Assembly: GCF_002902755.1 (NCBI RefSeq)
Contig: NZ_PPRS01000018.1
Span: forward strand, 53,412-117,411
DNA from: Mammaliicoccus lentus
Lineage (GTDB): Bacteria > Bacillota > Bacilli > Staphylococcales > Staphylococcaceae
DNA: 64,000 nt
Reading direction: 5' to 3'
Shown here: in pieces, positions 24,230-33,366 of the stretch
Layout of the letters: the number at the start of each line of letters is the position of its first letter
Numbering within the stretch: position 1 is the stretch's first letter
Notes under the pieces: generated by a model
Told to the model about the DNA's origin: nothing
The model's database searches: none
Seen by the model: the letters and a program-made list of their open reading frames with translations, nothing else
Position numbers and translations under genes: made by a program

Positions 24230-25603
24230 ATGGCAAGTATAGTAAATAAAAACGAAGTGTATACGGGACAAGTTATAGATTTTACACATGAAGGTCATGG
24301 CGTTGTAAAATTTGATAGATACCCAATATTTGTACCAAATGCAATTAAAGATGAAGAAATAGAATTCCGAGTTATAAAAGTAAAAAAGCAATTTGCTATT
24401 GGTAAACTGTTAACTATAAAAGAAACATCAAATGAAAGAGTTGAACCACCTTGTGAATATTATAAAGTTTGTGGTGGGTGTCAATTACAACATTTAAGCT
24501 ACGAAGCCCAATTACAAATGAAAAAAGAACAAGTCGTCAATTTATTCAAACGTAAATCGAATTTTGAAGATACCGTTATACATGACACAATAGGTATGGA
24601 GAACCCTTGGCATTACCGTAATAAATCTCAAATACCAGTCGGGAAAAATAAACATGGTGAAATTGAATTAGGATTTTATAGACAAAGAAGCCATGATATT
24701 GTAAATATCGATCACTGCATGATACAAGATAAGAAGCATGACACAATTATGGTTAAAATAAAGCGATTAATAGAAGATTTGAATTTAAGTATTTATAACG
24801 AACATAAGCATAAAGGTGAATTAAGACATATCATCTTAAGAACAGGTTATTATACTGGGGAAACTATGGTTATTTTTGTAACAAACAGTAAACAATTAAG
24901 TCATAAAAATCAAATCATAGAATTTATTACTTCAGAATTTGATAATGTAGTTAGTATTAAACACAATGTGAACCGAGAAAAATCAAATGTTATAATGGGA
25001 AGAACTTCTTATACACTTTATGGACAAGATACAATTACAGATCAACTAGCAGAATATCAATTTAAAATATCAGATACATCTTTCTATCAAATTAATCCAA
25101 CTCAAACCGAAAAACTATACAGCAAAGCATTAGAATACGCACAATTAAACGGTGAAGAAACAGTAATTGATGCATATTGTGGAATTGGCACAATAGGGTC
25201 ATATATGTCACAAAAAGCTAAACACGTATATGGTGTAGAGATAGTAGAACAAGCTATAGAAAACGCAAAAGAAAATGCGAAAATCAATCATATAGAGAAT
25301 GCGACATGGGAAGCAGGAAAAGCAGAAGAAGTTATATTAAAATGGCAAAAAGAAGGTATCAAGCCAGAAGTCGTTATGGTCGATCCACCAAGAAAAGGGT
25401 GCGATCAAACATTCATAGAAACACTAATTGAATTGTCACCAAAGCGTATTGTGTATATATCATGTAATCCAGCAACACAAGTAAGAGATGTAGAAATCTT
25501 AAAAGGAAGCGGCTATCAACTAAAAGAAATAACTCCTGTAGATATGTTTCCACACACGACACATGTAGAAACAGTCGCTTTAATAGAGAAAATAAGTGAA
25601 TAA
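24230..25603 (+). CDS. rlmD: 23S rRNA (uracil-5-)-methyltransferase RlmD/RlmCD
   Basis: SAM-dependent enzyme that makes 5-methyluridine in 23S rRNA; the Bacillus orthologue YefA modifies both U747 and U1939, so RlmCD is the likelier activity. An N-terminal TRAM domain is followed by a [4Fe-4S] site: Cys75, Cys81, Cys84 and Cys163. DAYCGIGTIG binds SAM, and Cys412 in ISCNPATQ is the catalytic nucleophile, with DPPRKGCD upstream. The start at 24230 follows GAAGGAG; an in-frame ATG nine codons earlier lies in the terminator tail. 457 residues. Confidence 0.94.
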   Translation: MASIVNKNEVYTGQVIDFTHEGHGVVKFDRYPIFVPNAIKDEEIEFRVIKVKKQFAIGKLLTIKETSNERVEPPCEYYKVCGGCQLQHLSYEAQLQMKKEQVVNLFKRKSNFEDTVIHDTIGMENPWHYRNKSQIPVGKNKHGEIELGFYRQRSHDIVNIDHCMIQDKKHDTIMVKIKRLIEDLNLSIYNEHKHKGELRHIILRTGYYTGETMVIFVTNSKQLSHKNQIIEFITSEFDNVVSIKHNVNREKSNVIMGRTSYTLYGQDTITDQLAEYQFKISDTSFYQINPTQTEKLYSKALEYAQLNGEETVIDAYCGIGTIGSYMSQKAKHVYGVEIVEQAIENAKENAKINHIENATWEAGKAEEVILKWQKEGIKPEVVMVDPPRKGCDQTFIETLIELSPKRIVYISCNPATQVRDVEILKGSGYQLKEITPVDMFPHTTHVETVALIEKISE

Positions 25604-25623
25604 ATAAGTAATGGGGTGATTAA

Positions 25624-26322
25624 ATGAAACAGAGAATTAACGAATATAACCTACCAATTGGTGAAGAGTTACCTAACTGGCAGCCAAGAAAGTTTCCTAC
25701 TGATATACATTATGTCGGTAAGTATACTATTATTACTCGGTTATCTCATTCACACACTAAAGACCTCTATAATGCATATAGAGATTCTCATCCTAGTAAT
25801 TGGACTTACTTACCATATGAGTATCCTCAAGACTATGAATCTTTTGAAGAAGAGTTAAACGAAAAGATTGAAAGCACGACAATTATCTTCTATGCGGTGA
25901 TAAATAAAGAGACAAACAAAGCTCTAGGAATATTTAGTTTAATGAGAGTTGATCAAGCAAATGGAGTAGTCGAAGAAGGACATGTTAACTTTTCAGATTC
26001 ATTAAAAAGAACAAGAATGTCTACAGAAGCACACTATTTATTAGCGAAATATGTATTCGAAGAACTTCAATACAGACGCTACGAATGGAAATGTGATTCT
26101 TTAAATGCTAACTCCTATAAAACTGCATTACGTTTAGGTTTTCAGTATGAAGGGACTTTCAGAAACGCTGTAGTCTATAAAAATCGCTCAAGAGACACAT
26201 GTTGGTTTTCCATGTTAATAGAGGAATGGCCGAAGCATAAACAAGCATTTAATAAATGGTTGGCAGAAGAGAATTTTGATGAAGAAGGAAGACAACTTCA
26301 CAGGTTAGAAGAATTTAAGTAA
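25624..26322 (+). CDS. GNAT family N-acetyltransferase
   Basis: A 232-residue RimJ/RimL-type acetyltransferase. The central region (about residues 50-215) has the GNAT elements: LGIFSLMRVDQANGVVEEGH as strands 4-5, RMSTEAHYLLAKYVFEEL around the acetyl-CoA-binding helix, and NANSYKTALRLGFQYEGTFR as the typical C-terminal strand-helix. Substrate unknown. GGGG ribosome binding site 20 bases after rlmD, so it is probably in the same transcript. Closed by a terminator. Confidence 0.85.
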   Translation: MKQRINEYNLPIGEELPNWQPRKFPTDIHYVGKYTIITRLSHSHTKDLYNAYRDSHPSNWTYLPYEYPQDYESFEEELNEKIESTTIIFYAVINKETNKALGIFSLMRVDQANGVVEEGHVNFSDSLKRTRMSTEAHYLLAKYVFEELQYRRYEWKCDSLNANSYKTALRLGFQYEGTFRNAVVYKNRSRDTCWFSMLIEEWPKHKQAFNKWLAEENFDEEGRQLHRLEEFK

Positions 26323-26334
26323 ATAAATTTATTA

Positions 26335-26364
26335 AACAACCAGTTTATTAGCTGGTTGTTTTTT
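26335..26364 (+). terminator. terminator of the GNAT gene
   Basis: 9-bp stem AACAACCAG with CTGGTTGTT and a run of U. Confidence 0.88.
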
Positions 26365-26387
26365 ATTATTTTGAGCGATATTATTGT

Positions 26388-26402
26388 TTGTAAACGCATT
26401 CA
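26388..26402 (+). promoter_or_regulatory. cre site (CcpA) before the sugar dehydrogenase gene
   Basis: TTGTAAACGCATTCA fits all positions of WTGNAANCGNWNNCW. It ends 30 bases before the ATG, between a terminator and the gene, so it should overlap the promoter or transcription start. Confidence 0.6.
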
Positions 26403-26432
26403 TCTGTATAAATAAGTTAAGGAGGGTTGTTT

Positions 26433-27569
26433 ATGAAACGAATGTTGGCAAGTGCTATTTCTGTAAGTTTTTTATTAACGGCTTGTGGTAATGATTCTGA
26501 GGAGAGTGTGAATAAGACTGAAGAGAGTAGTGATGAAAAGCAAAATGATTCTAATAAACAACAAAGTGATTCGGATGAGAAGAAGTCTAATGATGAGGAA
26601 TCTAAAGGTATGGAGACTGTGGTTGATGGTTTGAACACACCTTGGTCTATTGAGAAGATGGATAATACTTTTTATTTAACTGAGCGTCCTGGCAAGATTG
26701 TTAAGATTGAGGGTAATCAGAAGACTGATCAAAAGGTGAACTTAGATGAGAAGATTGCAACTGCTGCTGAAGCGGGATTATTAGGCTTTGTGTTGGCACC
26801 TGACTTTAAAGAATCCAATGAAGCTTATGCTTATTATACGTATGAAGGCAACGAAGGGCAGTTTAATAGAATTGTAAAATTGAAGTTAGATGGTGACTCA
26901 TGGGAAGAAGAGGAAGTATTATTAGACAAAATTCCGAGTGGAGATTTCCATCATGGTGGTCGATTGAAGATTGGTCCTGATGATAAGTTGTATGCTACTA
27001 CTGGTGACGCTGCAAATGATGAAATTGCACAAGATAAAGATTCTTTAGGTGGCAAGATTTTAAGGTTAAATTTAGATGGTAGTAAACCGAAAGATAATGC
27101 ATTTTCAAATTCATATGTTTATAGTTATGGTCATAGAAATCCGCAAGGTCTTGTGTGGCCTTCAGATAATAAGCTTTATGCTAGCGAGCACGGAGACTTA
27201 GCTAATGATGAAATTAATGACATAAAGAAAGGTAAAAATTATGGTTGGCCGGTTATAGAAGGTAATGAAGAAAAAGATGGTATGGTGTCACCGTTATTTA
27301 CTTCTGGAGCAGATGAAACATGGGCTCCTTCAGGTTTAGCTTACCATGATGGGAAAATCTATTCTGCAGCTTTAAGAGGTGAAGCAGTTCTAGAATTTGA
27401 CACTAAAATTGATAAAGTTAAAAAGGTCATTACAGATCACGGACGTATTCGAGATGTCATGATTGAAGGAGAAACGTTGTATTTCATTAGTAATAATTCA
27501 GATGGTAGAGGTAATCCTTCTGATAATGATGATAAGCTATATAAAATACCATTAAACCAATTAAAATAA
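26433..27569 (+). CDS. PQQ-type sugar dehydrogenase family lipoprotein
   Basis: A secreted lipoprotein (lipobox LTAC, Cys18), an acidic Ser/Asp/Glu/Lys linker (about residues 20-60), then a six-bladed beta-propeller of the glucose/sorbosone dehydrogenase family. Characteristic segments are LNTPWSIEKM, FHHGGRLKIGPDDKLY, GHRNPQGLVW, ASEHGDLANDEIN and NYGWPVIEG. Bacillus YliI is a relative. The family oxidises aldoses with pyrroloquinoline quinone, but whether PQQ is bound here is unknown. The ATG at 26433 follows AAGGAGG. A consensus cre site lies just upstream. 378 residues. Confidence 0.88.
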   Translation: MKRMLASAISVSFLLTACGNDSEESVNKTEESSDEKQNDSNKQQSDSDEKKSNDEESKGMETVVDGLNTPWSIEKMDNTFYLTERPGKIVKIEGNQKTDQKVNLDEKIATAAEAGLLGFVLAPDFKESNEAYAYYTYEGNEGQFNRIVKLKLDGDSWEEEEVLLDKIPSGDFHHGGRLKIGPDDKLYATTGDAANDEIAQDKDSLGGKILRLNLDGSKPKDNAFSNSYVYSYGHRNPQGLVWPSDNKLYASEHGDLANDEINDIKKGKNYGWPVIEGNEEKDGMVSPLFTSGADETWAPSGLAYHDGKIYSAALRGEAVLEFDTKIDKVKKVITDHGRIRDVMIEGETLYFISNNSDGRGNPSDNDDKLYKIPLNQLK

Positions 27570-27664
27570 TATCAAATAAGTTAAATTAAGAATAGAATTA
27601 ATATCGTTTTTAATCTATAATATGAGGGGACGGATAAAGAGATTCAATCTGATGGAGGAATTGT

Positions 27665-28210
27665 ATGTTAAAAATTGACTTACTCAATAGCACTTCTATA
27701 TTAAAACGATTAGCATTATTACAATTTGTCCTATTTCTTTCACTCGTATTAATTGGTTTTAAAGTAATGGCGAATTTTATATATATACAAGAAGAAGGTA
27801 TTCTTAGAAATATTATTGTAGGTGTTATTGGTTTAATAATTTTAATATTTATTCATGAACTTATTCATGGTATTTGTTTTAAAATTTTTCAACCATCGAA
27901 AAAAGTAAAATACGGTTACAAGAGTGGTATGTTCTACGCATCTATGCCAAAAGAAATATTTACACGTAGACAATTTTATACCATTGCGCTAGCTCCATTT
28001 GTAATTATTAGTATTGGTTTACTTTTGGTACTATTATGGTTGAAATTAAGTTCGATTATATATATTTTTGCATTCCATGGTGCAGCTTGTATAGGGGATT
28101 TCTATATGGTGCAAGTTTTATATAATCATCAACAAATGAAATATATCGAAGATACTGATGTAGGCATAAATTTATATACTGACAAGAAAAACATATCTTC
28201 AACAACTTAA
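27665..28210 (+). CDS. DUF3267 membrane protein, putative zinc metalloprotease
   Basis: A 181-residue protein with about four transmembrane helices. IFIHELIHGICF (around residues 66-77) contains an HEXXH motif inside a membrane helix, the hallmark of the DUF3267 and site-2-protease-like families; HGAACIGDFYMV in the last helix could supply a further metal ligand. Intramembrane proteolysis is plausible but unproven, and no substrate is known. GGAGG ribosome binding site. It stands alone between the sugar dehydrogenase and dinB. Confidence 0.8.
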   Translation: MLKIDLLNSTSILKRLALLQFVLFLSLVLIGFKVMANFIYIQEEGILRNIIVGVIGLIILIFIHELIHGICFKIFQPSKKVKYGYKSGMFYASMPKEIFTRRQFYTIALAPFVIISIGLLLVLLWLKLSSIIYIFAFHGAACIGDFYMVQVLYNHQQMKYIEDTDVGINLYTDKKNISSTT

Positions 28211-28217
28211 TACAATT

Positions 28218-28226
28218 TTTGTTATA
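28218..28226 (+). promoter_or_regulatory. extended -10 promoter of dinB
   Basis: TGT followed by TATAAT, 53 bases before the dinB ATG. It partly overlaps the terminator hairpin of the preceding gene. Confidence 0.5.
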
Positions 28227-28228
28227 AT

Positions 28229-28263
28229 ATATAGGAATTTGGGAAACCATATTCCTATTTTTT
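28229..28263 (+). terminator. terminator of the DUF3267 gene
   Basis: 8-bp stem ATAGGAAT with ATTCCTAT and a U run. The predicted dinB transcript would start inside its left arm, so it would terminate only read-through transcripts. Confidence 0.7.
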
Positions 28264-28278
28264 ATTGAGGTGTTAAAG

Positions 28279-29346
28279 ATGGAACGTCGAATCATTCATA
28301 TAGATATGGATGCATTCTTTGCTCAAGTAGAAGTGAGGGATAATCCAAAGTTAAAAGGTAAACCGGTTATCATCGGTGGTAGAGCTTCTGGACGTGGCGT
28401 TGTATCGACTGCAAGCTATGAAGCTAGAGAATATGGTGTACATTCTGCGATGCCTATGGCTAGAGCCCATCAATTATGTCCTGATGGTTATTATGTTCGG
28501 CCTAGAATTAATCATTATAGAGAAGTTTCTAATGAAATTATGGAGATATTTAAAAGTTATACTGATATAGTTGAACCATTATCTTTAGATGAGGCATATT
28601 TAGATGTAACTGAACTAGTTCGCAGAGATTTATCAGCCTCTACTATTGCTCAATATCTTCAAAGAGACATTTACGATAAGACACAACTTACTTCTTCGGC
28701 AGGTGTTTCGTATAATAAATTTTTAGCAAAACTTGCTAGTGGTATGAACAAGCCGAGTGGTAGAACAGTTATAAATTATGAGAACACACATGACTTATTG
28801 ATGTCACTACCAATAGGTAAGTTTGCAGGAGTAGGTAAAGTGACTGAAGAAAAAATGAAAGAATTGAACATCCATACTGGTCAAGATTTATATGATTATA
28901 GTCAAATGGAACTTATTCAAATGTTTGGGAAAAGAGGATTGAGTTTTTATAATAAAGTAAGAGGAATTGATAACTCACCTGTTAAACCAGTAAGAATTAG
29001 AAAGTCTATAGGTAGAGAAACTACTTTTGAAACAGACCAAAATGATGATGATTTCATATTAAATAAAATACGTACTTTAAGTGGAGAAGTAGCTGTTAGA
29101 GCAGATAAGCACGAACTTGCAGGTCGTACTATAACGGTGAAAATGAAAACTCATAATTTTGAAACATTGTCTAAACAAACAAGTGTGAATAACCCTGTAC
29201 ATGATGAAGTAGAAATATATAACATTGCATATGAACTATATAACAGTCTTAAAGATCAAGATACAGCAATTAGATTAATTGGTGTTTCAATAGGAAATTT
29301 AGTGTCTAAAACATACCGGAATTTGACGATATATGACTTTTTATAA
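28279..29346 (+). CDS. dinB: DNA polymerase IV
   Basis: Error-prone Y-family polymerase for translesion synthesis. 355 residues with the palm motifs [11 protein letters not shown] near the N-terminus and SLDEAYLDV around residue 102-110, which supply the catalytic acidic residues, then helix-hairpin-helix and little-finger domains. [19 protein letters not shown] is another family hallmark. The C-terminus lacks an obvious QLxLF-type clamp-binding motif; the protein ends NLTIYDFL. The start at 28279 follows GAGGTG. No LexA box is visible upstream. Confidence 0.95.
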   Translation: MERRIIHIDMDAFFAQVEVRDNPKLKGKPVIIGGRASGRGVVSTASYEAREYGVHSAMPMARAHQLCPDGYYVRPRINHYREVSNEIMEIFKSYTDIVEPLSLDEAYLDVTELVRRDLSASTIAQYLQRDIYDKTQLTSSAGVSYNKFLAKLASGMNKPSGRTVINYENTHDLLMSLPIGKFAGVGKVTEEKMKELNIHTGQDLYDYSQMELIQMFGKRGLSFYNKVRGIDNSPVKPVRIRKSIGRETTFETDQNDDDFILNKIRTLSGEVAVRADKHELAGRTITVKMKTHNFETLSKQTSVNNPVHDEVEIYNIAYELYNSLKDQDTAIRLIGVSIGNLVSKTYRNLTIYDFL

Positions 29347-29402
29347 GTAGAAAACTTGATAAAGTGTTAAAGTACTAGTATCCTAATATAGATTGTGATT
29401 AA

Positions 29403-29428
29403 GTTTTGAAATCACATTGAACGGGTAT
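29403..29428 (+). promoter_or_regulatory. SigB-type promoter of the 71-aa membrane protein
   Basis: GTTTTG and GGGTAT are separated by 14 bases, close to the general-stress sigma-B consensus GTTTAA-N12-15-GGGTAT. It ends 38 bases before the start codon. Confidence 0.6.
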
Positions 29429-29465
29429 TTATTCATTATTCATTATTCAGAAAGTAGAGATTGAT

Positions 29466-29681
29466 ATGAAATTTAAATTTGCTATTATCGGAATAACAGT
29501 ATTAATGATTTTACTTTTTGTAAAGAGTACAATCGATACAGGAAGTTTTGATATTGTTAAATTAATAGGTATTGTTGCTATCGCTTTATTATTATTCTGG
29601 GCAGATCGAAAATTAGAAAGACCAGTCAATAAAGCAAGTCTTAAAAGAGATATTAAAAAAGAATTTCAGCACAAAGAATAA
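29466..29681 (+). CDS. small two-helix membrane protein
   Basis: 71 residues with two hydrophobic helices (about residues 5-20 and 30-46) and a basic C-terminal tail (WADRKLERPVNKASLKRDIK). I do not recognise the family. The ribosome binding site is weak (GTAGAG). The SigB-type promoter upstream suggests a role in general stress. It ends at a long hairpin shared with the convergent exonuclease gene. Confidence 0.65.
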   Translation: MKFKFAIIGITVLMILLFVKSTIDTGSFDIVKLIGIVAIALLLFWADRKLERPVNKASLKRDIKKEFQHKE

Positions 29682-29685
29682 AATA

Positions 29686-29730
29686 AAAAATAGGGAAGCA
29701 ACTTTTAATTAAGTTGTTTCCCTATTTTTT
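29686..29730. terminator. bidirectional terminator
   Basis: A 19-bp stem with one G-U pair (AAAAATAGGGAAGCAACTT with its partner) and U runs on both strands. The exonuclease stop codon lies inside it. Confidence 0.92.
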
Positions 29731-30285
29731 ATATACATATTTTTTGTCAGATAAAGTTTTACCGTAAATGTTTATGACACTGTTTAAATCTTGATAGTGT
29801 TGCAACAATCTATAAGTGATAATTGCACATGCTTTTGCATCGTTAAGAGCGTGGTGATGACCTTTAAAATCAATATTATAATAAGACATCATATGCGCTA
29901 AACCGTATCTATGATTATTTACTGTTTTTCTTGCTAATATACAAGAACAAAAATATGTCATATCGGGTATTTCTATATTCAATTTGATAAGCGATTTAAA
30001 TAATACATTCATATCAAATTTTGCATTGTGTGCGACAACAGGTAAATCGCCTATGAAGTCCATCATATAAGGGAAGACTACATCAAAAGTAGGGGAGATT
30101 TCCACATCAGATGGTTGTATTTTATGAATTTTAATATTAAATTTAGAAAAATAATCTTTAGGATTAACTAAAGTATAAAAATCTTCAGTAATTTGATGGT
30201 CAACAACTTTAACCATTCCTATTGAACAAATACTTTCAGGATTGCCGTTAGCCGTTTCAAAATCTAACGCGACAAATGAAGACAT
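29722..30285 (-). CDS. DnaQ-like 3'-5' exonuclease
   Basis: A 187-residue DEDDh exonuclease like the proofreading domains of PolC and DnaQ. ExoI is FVALDFETANGN (Asp and Glu near residues 8 and 10), ExoII is VVAHNAKFDMNVLF, and ExoIII is HHALNDAKACA with the catalytic histidine. No polymerase or other domain is attached, so it probably acts on DNA or RNA ends by itself. AAGGAAGTG ribosome binding site. Converges on the small membrane protein gene. Confidence 0.88.
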   Translation of the reverse strand: MSSFVALDFETANGNPESICSIGMVKVVDHQITEDFYTLVNPKDYFSKFNIKIHKIQPSDVEISPTFDVVFPYMMDFIGDLPVVAHNAKFDMNVLFKSLIKLNIEIPDMTYFCSCILARKTVNNHRYGLAHMMSYYNIDFKGHHHALNDAKACAIITYRLLQHYQDLNSVINIYGKTLSDKKYVYKK

Positions 30286-30383
30286 TCAATCACTTCCTTT
30301 GAAAGTCATTATATGGATATATAATGAAAATGTAAATAAAATTGTTCGAAATGATAAAAATAAAGATGGTGGGGAGGGTTAAT

Positions 30384-30409
30384 GTTACAAGACGAGATCC
30401 ACGTGCAAC
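30384..30409. repeat. third copy of the GTTRCAAGACG...CACGTGCAAC repeat
   Basis: Begins GTTACAAGACG and ends CCACGTGCAAC, the same unit as the pair at 16131-16198, about 14 kb away. It lies in the 195-base gap between the exonuclease and ferritin genes. Confidence 0.75.
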
Positions 30410-30429
30410 GTTCAACTTTAAAATTGCAA

Positions 30430-30466
30430 TATAAAAAGGTCTAGGACATTTATGTCCTAGACCTTT
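30430..30466 (-). terminator. terminator of ftnA
   Basis: A perfect 15-bp stem (AAAGGTCTAGGACAT with its complement) and a 2-base loop, followed on the minus strand by UUUUU. Related in core to the GGACAT/ATGTCC hairpins. Confidence 0.88.
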
Positions 30467-30480
30467 ACTTATTTTAAGAA

Positions 30481-30987
30481 TCATTCACCATCTTCATCAA
30501 ATTGACGAGCAGCTAATTCTTTTTCATATATAAATAGTGCGTTATTATCTTCTTGTATTCTTTCTAAGTAGTCAATGTGTGTTTCAAACATTGATTCTTC
30601 TTCAACTTGTTCATCTAAGAACCAATTTAAGAACGAAATAGTCGCAAAGTCATTTTCATTTTTAGCGATTTCCGATAAGTTATAGAAGCGTCGTGTTACA
30701 TCTCTTTCTTGTTCAAGGCCATCTTTAAATGTTTCTAATAATGAATTAAATTCAGTCTTTGGAGCTTCTAATGATGTAAAGATAGCTTTTTCACCACGGT
30801 CATTTATATAATTATAAATTTTCATACCGTGAAAACGTTCTTCTTTAGCTTGTTGAATATAGAAGTTTGCAAAACCGTCATAACTCTTATCCGCACAATA
30901 TGCTGCCATAGCCATATATGCGTGTGCTGCATAAAACTCGTGATTTAATTGATTGTTTAAAGCGTCTAGTATATTTTTAGATAACAT
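30481..30987 (-). CDS. ftnA: ferritin
   Basis: A 168-residue non-haem ferritin that stores iron as a ferric mineral in a 24-subunit shell. Ferroxidase-site residues lie in [17 protein letters not shown] (first helix), [16 protein letters not shown] (second helix) and [10 protein letters not shown]. The iron would be oxidised here before storage. AGAAGGGAAG ribosome binding site. It has a good sigma-A promoter and its own terminator. In staphylococci ferritin is controlled by PerR and Fur, but I see no PerR or Fur box upstream. Confidence 0.95.
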   Translation of the reverse strand: MLSKNILDALNNQLNHEFYAAHAYMAMAAYCADKSYDGFANFYIQQAKEERFHGMKIYNYINDRGEKAIFTSLEAPKTEFNSLLETFKDGLEQERDVTRRFYNLSEIAKNENDFATISFLNWFLDEQVEEESMFETHIDYLERIQEDNNALFIYEKELAARQFDEDGE

Positions 30988-31027
30988 TTAAAATCTTCCC
31001 TTCTATAATAAACTTGTTTATATATTT

Positions 31028-31056
31028 ATTATACATTATTTGTAAGGGTATACCAA
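31028..31056 (-). promoter_or_regulatory. sigma-A promoter of ftnA
   Basis: Minus-strand TTGGTA and TATAAT with a 17-base spacer. A 9-bp inverted repeat (TATAATAAA with TTTATTATA, 31004-31033) spans the -10 and start region. Confidence 0.65.
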
Positions 31057-31133
31057 TGTTTTAACTTAGTGAAAGTCTTTTTTAAAAGCTTTTGAACGTG
31101 TTATAATAATATGACAGAATAAGGAGGTAACGT

Positions 31134-32444
31134 ATGAAGAAGTATGTTGCGAAAAATATGGCTAAACTTGCTAGGTTTGCAAGTAGAAAAATGGGAAAAC
31201 AAGGTACCGACCTTCCGGGACAAGTCGCTCGTAAGATAGATCCACTTATATTAAGAAAGTTAGCAAATGATGTTGATGAAATTGTAATGATAAGTGGAAC
31301 AAATGGTAAGACGACTACTTCCAATTTAATTGGCCATACTTTAAAGAAAAATAATATAAATATAATACATAATAATGAAGGTGCCAATATGGCAGCGGGT
31401 ATTACTTCAAGCTTTGTTATTCAGTCTAATAAAGATACTAAAATTGCTATTATCGAAATTGATGAAGGTTCAATACCAAGAGTATTGAAAGAAATGACAC
31501 CAACGATGATGGTCGTAACAAACTTCTTTAGAGACCAGATGGATAGATTTGGCGAGATTGATACAATGGTCGATAATATAGCTAATACAATTAAAGGTAG
31601 GGGTATTAAACTATTATTAAATGCTGATGATCCATTCGTAAGTAGATTAAAAATTGCTAGTGATGAAGTTATATACTACGGCATGAAAGCGGGCATTCAT
31701 GAATTTGAACAAAGTACGATGGTTGAAAGTAAATATTGCCCGAATTGTGGTCGATTATTAAATTACAAACATGTTCATTACAATCAAATTGGTCATTATG
31801 ATTGTGTTTGTGGATTTAAACGTGAAAAACCTAAATATGAAGTTTCCTCCTTTAAACAAGAGCCATTTATAGATGCAGGTATAAATGGTACTATTTTTGA
31901 TATGAAAATAGCTGGAGACTACAACGTGTTTAATGTTGTTGCTGCATATACAGTTTTAAGGGAATTAGGGTTGAACGATAAGAGTATTAATGCCGGGTTT
32001 GAATCTTATACGTCTGATAATGGGCGTATGCAATATTACAAAAATCGTCATAAAGAAGTATTAATTAACTTAGCTAAAAATCCAGCTGGTTTAAATGCTA
32101 GTCTATCAGTAGGTGAACAAATAGATTCGGAGAAAGTATACATTATCAGTTTAAATGATAATGGGGCTGATGGTAGAGATATTTCTTGGATTTACGATGC
32201 GGACTTTGAAAAGTTATCACGCCAAAATATAAAAGCAGTTATATGTACGGGACAAAGAGCTGAAGAACTAGCACTTAGATTAAAATATGCAGAAGTAGAT
32301 GCAGACATTATCATTGAAAAGTCTATTGAAAAAGCGACTGGAATGTCAATGGAGTATCCTCAATTTACTGTTGCTATACCTAACTATACTTCACTATCTC
32401 CGATGCATCGTGTACTAAATAGAGCGTTTAAGGAGGAAGTATAA
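31134..32444 (+). CDS. murT: lipid II isoglutaminyl synthase, MurT subunit
   Basis: Mur-ligase-like ATPase that with GatD amidates the D-glutamate of lipid II to D-isoglutamine, an essential step in staphylococcal wall synthesis that affects beta-lactam and lysozyme resistance. 436 residues. The ATP-binding loop SGTNGKTTT is at residues 54-62. A zinc ribbon typical of MurT is seen as Cys202, Cys205, Cys224 and Cys226. The C-terminal half holds the DUF1727 domain that contacts GatD. AAGGAGG ribosome binding site. It overlaps gatD by one base. Confidence 0.96.
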   Translation: MKKYVAKNMAKLARFASRKMGKQGTDLPGQVARKIDPLILRKLANDVDEIVMISGTNGKTTTSNLIGHTLKKNNINIIHNNEGANMAAGITSSFVIQSNKDTKIAIIEIDEGSIPRVLKEMTPTMMVVTNFFRDQMDRFGEIDTMVDNIANTIKGRGIKLLLNADDPFVSRLKIASDEVIYYGMKAGIHEFEQSTMVESKYCPNCGRLLNYKHVHYNQIGHYDCVCGFKREKPKYEVSSFKQEPFIDAGINGTIFDMKIAGDYNVFNVVAAYTVLRELGLNDKSINAGFESYTSDNGRMQYYKNRHKEVLINLAKNPAGLNASLSVGEQIDSEKVYIISLNDNGADGRDISWIYDADFEKLSRQNIKAVICTGQRAEELALRLKYAEVDADIIIEKSIEKATGMSMEYPQFTVAIPNYTSLSPMHRVLNRAFKEEV

Positions 32445-33166
32445 TGTCAGCGATAAAAATATTTCATTTTATGCCAGATAAATTAAATCTTTACGGAGAT
32501 ATCGGTAATATTATTGCTTTAAAGCAACGTGCTAAATGGCGCAATATTAAAGTAGAAGTCGTAGATATTATAGATACAGAAGGTTTGAGTTTGGATGATT
32601 GTGATATTTTCTTTATTGGAGGAGGCAGTGACAGAGAACAAAGTCTTGCTACTGAACAACTTAAGAAAATTAAAACACAACTAAAAGACGCAATCGAAGA
32701 CGGCTTGCCAACATTAACGATTTGTGGTGGTTATCAGTTTTTAGGTTCTGAATATGTAACGCCAGACGGTACGAGACTTGAAGGCTTAAATATTTTAGAC
32801 ATATATACTGAATCTAAAAAACAAAGGCTTACTGGAGATATTGTTATGGAGTCTGAAACATTTGGTCAAATTGTTGGTTTTGAGAACCATGGTGGTCGTA
32901 CATATCATGAATATCCATCACTTGGTAAAGTTATAAATGGGTACGGAAATAATGATACAGATAAAAAAGAAGGTATACATTATAAAAACTTAATAGGTAC
33001 GTATTTACATGGACCAATATTACCAAAAAATCATGAAATTACTGATTATTTATTGAAAAAAGCTTGTGAAAGAAAAGGGATTGAATTCAGTCCAGAAGAA
33101 TTAGATAATTCAGTTGAAGAAGCAGCAAAACGAGCTATTATAAATAGGTTGTTAAAAGAAAAATAA
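32444..33166 (+). CDS. gatD: lipid II isoglutaminyl synthase, glutaminase subunit GatD
   Basis: Supplies ammonia from glutamine to MurT. A CobB/CobQ-type class I glutamine amidotransferase of 240 residues: the nucleophile is Cys94 in [10 protein letters not shown] and the catalytic His189 lies in [20 protein letters not shown] is also typical. AAGGAGG ribosome binding site inside murT; a one-base overlap (TAATG) couples the two. Ends at a long terminator hairpin. Confidence 0.96.
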   Translation: MSAIKIFHFMPDKLNLYGDIGNIIALKQRAKWRNIKVEVVDIIDTEGLSLDDCDIFFIGGGSDREQSLATEQLKKIKTQLKDAIEDGLPTLTICGGYQFLGSEYVTPDGTRLEGLNILDIYTESKKQRLTGDIVMESETFGQIVGFENHGGRTYHEYPSLGKVINGYGNNDTDKKEGIHYKNLIGTYLHGPILPKNHEITDYLLKKACERKGIEFSPEELDNSVEEAAKRAIINRLLKEK

Positions 33167-33170
33167 TATA

Positions 33171-33215
33171 AAAACAAAAGTCTGGGACATTATCAATGTC
33201 CCAGACTTTTGTTTT
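33171..33215. terminator. bidirectional terminator after gatD
   Basis: A perfect 21-bp stem with a 3-base loop; the arms begin AAAACAAAAGTCTGGGACAT and end with a U run on each strand. It serves gatD and the convergent FUSC gene. Confidence 0.93.
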
Positions 33216-33221
33216 ATTACT

Positions 33222-33366
33222 TTAACCCTTTTTCGTTATATTAGAAAAACGATCGTTTATAATTCGGTTTATCATTAAGATTTCGTATATGATATGGCTT
33301 TTTATTTGGTTTTCATCAAATTCATCGAGGCCTTTAACGCTGTTTTTAAGGATAGATGCGGCTTTT
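33222..33366 (-). pseudogene. out-of-frame C-terminal segment of the FUSC protein
   Basis: Beyond the in-frame stop of the FUSC gene, the next minus-strand frame stays open for about 45 codons and encodes AASILKNSVKGLDEFDENQ, then an amphipathic helix containing IIYEILMINRIINDRF, ending KKG. This resembles the C-terminal helix of the second FUSC protein (58549-59643). It rejoins the upstream frame if one A is removed from the seven-A run (plus-strand T run 33363-33369). It is therefore the displaced end of the same gene. Confidence 0.75.

Noticed and set aside
31000..31060. PerR or Fur box at ftnA
   Set aside because: Only half-site matches were found against the 7-1-7 consensus.
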